Shown in pieces: positions 31,476-32,399 of a DNA stretch of 32,399 nt. The stretch is from Streptococcus sp. Lineage in GTDB: Bacteria; Bacillota; Bacilli; Lactobacillales; Streptococcaceae. The position numbers and the translations under genes were made by a program. Every line of letters starts with the position of its first letter. Position 1 is the first letter of the stretch. The notes below the pieces were generated by a model. That model saw nothing but the letters and a program-made list of their open reading frames with translations. It had not been told where the DNA came from and ran no database searches. The stretch is from contig DOTL01000019.1 in the NCBI GenBank assembly GCA_003521145.1, positions 1-32,399 of the forward strand, in the 5' to 3' direction.

Positions 31476-31934
31476 ATGAATCCAACATTTGGTGACAAGG
31501 TTGAGGGAGCTCATTATCAAACACGTTACGGTGTTTATGCTGTGATTCCTAACCAAGAAAAGACAAAGATTATTTTAGTCCAGGCTCCTAACGGGGTTTG
31601 GTTTCTCCCAGGTGGGGAAATCGAAGCAGGCGAGGATCACTATAGCGCATTAGAACGCAAGTTAATTGAAGAACTTGGGTTTACAGCCACTTTAGGCCAG
31701 TACTATGGCCAGGCTGATGAATACTTCTATTCAAGCCACCGTGACACTTACTATTACAATCCGGCCTATATTTATGAAGTTGTAGATTTTTCAAAAATTG
31801 GCAAACCTCTCGAAGATTTCAATAACCTGGCTTGGTTTCCAATTGATGAAGCCATTGCTAAACTTAAACGTGGCAATCATAAATGGGGAATCGAACAATG
31901 GAAAGAAACTAACACAACAACTGGCAAATCCTAG
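31476..31934 (+). CDS. Nudix hydrolase
   Basis: Nudix enzymes cleave nucleoside diphosphates linked to another group; the substrate of this one is unknown. The 152 residues have a Nudix box GEIEAGEDHYSALERKLIEE at about 49-68. It fits GX5EX7REUXEEXGU except that the Glu of the RE pair is Lys (RK). The final EE metal ligands are intact. The tail has YYYNPAYIYEVVDF and FNNLAWFPIDEAIAKLKRG, typical of the streptococcal MutT/Nudix protein found after clpE. AAGGAG precedes the ATG. The DUF1827 gene follows after 9 bases, so the two share a transcript. Confidence 0.9.
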   Translation: MNPTFGDKVEGAHYQTRYGVYAVIPNQEKTKIILVQAPNGVWFLPGGEIEAGEDHYSALERKLIEELGFTATLGQYYGQADEYFYSSHRDTYYYNPAYIYEVVDFSKIGKPLEDFNNLAWFPIDEAIAKLKRGNHKWGIEQWKETNTTTGKS

Positions 31935-31943
31935 GAGGAAACT

Positions 31944-32246
31944 ATGAAACTCATTAATACGACCCGTACACACCAAGAACTTGTTCAAAACCAATTAGAC
32001 AATACGGATGCTTTTCTCGTAGAGACCTACTCTGCTGGGAATACTGATGTTGTCTTTACACAAGCACCTAAGCATTATGAACTCTTGATTTCAAACAAAC
32101 ACCGTGCTGTTAAAGACAATGAATTAGAAGTTATCCGTGAATTCTTCCTCAAACGAAAAATCGACAAGGATATCGTTTTGATGGACAAACTTAGAACAGT
32201 ACACACTGACAAATTGATTGAGATTTCATTCCCAACAACTGTATAA
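31944..32246 (+). CDS. DUF1827-family protein
   Basis: This 100-residue acidic/basic mixed protein is conserved in streptococci and some other lactic acid bacteria, without known function. It starts MKLINTTRTHQELVQNQLDN and ends KLIEISFPTTV. No metal motif, membrane helix or signal peptide is visible. A strong AGGAGG precedes the ATG, and it lies 9 bases after the Nudix gene. An ISL3-like element begins 8 bases after its stop, so any original terminator was displaced; the IS-end hairpin may now end the transcript. Confidence 0.85.
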   Translation: MKLINTTRTHQELVQNQLDNTDAFLVETYSAGNTDVVFTQAPKHYELLISNKHRAVKDNELEVIREFFLKRKIDKDIVLMDKLRTVHTDKLIEISFPTTV

Positions 32247-32254
32247 GACCAAAC

Positions 32255-32303
32255 GGCTCTATAATTTTTGTAGTGGGTAAAACTGCTGTAGAGATTATAG
32301 AGC
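32255..32303. repeat. Hairpin at the IS left end, doubling as a terminator
   Basis: GCTCTATAAT (32256-32265) pairs perfectly with ATTATAGAGC (32294-32303), with GG at the outer edge and TTTTTG beyond the stem. Such end hairpins shield IS genes from read-through. The pattern agrees with what I remember of ISL3-family ends in S. thermophilus, from memory only. Confidence 0.55.
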
Positions 32304-32375
32304 TTTTTGAGTCTACACAAAAAGTCCCATAAGAACTATAATGAAAAGCGACAAAACTACCATTAGGAAGAACTT

Positions 32376-32399
32376 ATGAGACCTATTAAGAATACCACA
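32376..32399 (+). CDS. ISL3-like transposase, first 8 codons only
   Basis: The frame reads MRPIKNTT and runs out of the window. AGGAAG lies 6 bases upstream. The residues resemble the N-terminus of ISL3-family transposases (MRLIKNTT type) as I remember them. Eight residues are weak evidence, supported mainly by the IS-end-like hairpin upstream. Confidence 0.45.

Larger units (their letters stand above)
32255..32399 (+). mobile_element. Left part of an ISL3-like insertion sequence (cut by window edge)
   Basis: The terminal GGCTCTATAAT inverted-repeat-like end is followed about 110 bases later by a transposase-like start codon with a good ribosome site. Only the left end is in the window, so length, right end and 8-bp target duplication cannot be checked. 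Confidence 0.5.

Noticed and set aside
1..32399. CRISPR array, tRNA or rRNA genes
   Set aside because: I saw no regularly spaced repeats and no cloverleaf-like or rRNA-like sequence in the gaps.

Overview
The window looks like a chromosomal segment of a low-GC Streptococcus of the salivarius group, most likely S. thermophilus. The reasons are the streptococcal gene order (ybeY-dgkA-era-fpg-coaE, then an MFS gene-rpmG-secG-rnr-smpB; pbp2b-recR; clpE followed by a Nudix gene and a DUF1827 gene), the near-identical streptococcal protein families, and the unusually high load of freshly broken genes, which is typical of the dairy species. The species call is inference from remembered gene order; no search was run.

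Layout. 1-604: a frameshifted yueI-like gene (+). 612-3868 (-): ccpA, then an MmcQ/YjbR protein and glycerate kinase. 4180-5262 (+): pepQ, divergent from ccpA. 5300-6050: a decayed IS200/IS605 insertion with two stop codons and hairpin ends. 6107-7883 (-): an S1-domain protein and a HAD phosphatase-cyclophilin fusion. 8032-12677 (-): a broken MFS efflux gene, then rpmG (missed by simple ORF calling because it is short and starts with GTG), secG, rnr and smpB. 12728-15988 (-): ybeY, dgkA, era, fpg (mutM), coaE. 16204-17045 (-): a frameshifted BglG/LicT antiterminator. 17144-19995 (-): pbp2b and recR. 20118-21811 (-): folD and nnrD. 21951-22726 (-): a broken alpha/beta hydrolase. 22872-25641 (-): a ferrous iron uptake operon, feoA-feoB plus a 46-residue Cys-rich membrane protein. 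25812-27226 (-): an amino acid ABC permease and ATPase. 27541-28820 (-): argF (ornithine carbamoyltransferase) and, from its own promoter, a YkuJ/DUF1797 gene. 29063-32246 (+): clpE, a Nudix hydrolase and a DUF1827 gene. The window ends inside an ISL3-like insertion sequence.

The genes are mainly housekeeping: RNA decay and trans-translation (rnr, smpB), secretion (secG), ribosome maturation (era, ybeY), cell wall (pbp2b, dgkA), DNA repair (fpg, recR), one-carbon and cofactor metabolism (folD, coaE, nnrD), iron and amino acid uptake. Five genes are broken (yueI-like, IS200 tnpA, MFS, licT, hydrolase). The lesions are single-base indels or nonsense changes with the rest of the reading frame still readable, so decay is recent.

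I did not find evidence of a previously undescribed system. The best second looks are the argF-clpE intergenic region, where a perfect ArgR-type box, a CIRCE element and a CtsR tandem heptad lie within 120 bp; the MmcQ/YjbR protein with an apparent C-terminal EVE/PUA-like domain behind ccpA; the structured ybeY leader; and the operator-like inverted repeat ahead of the broken hydrolase.
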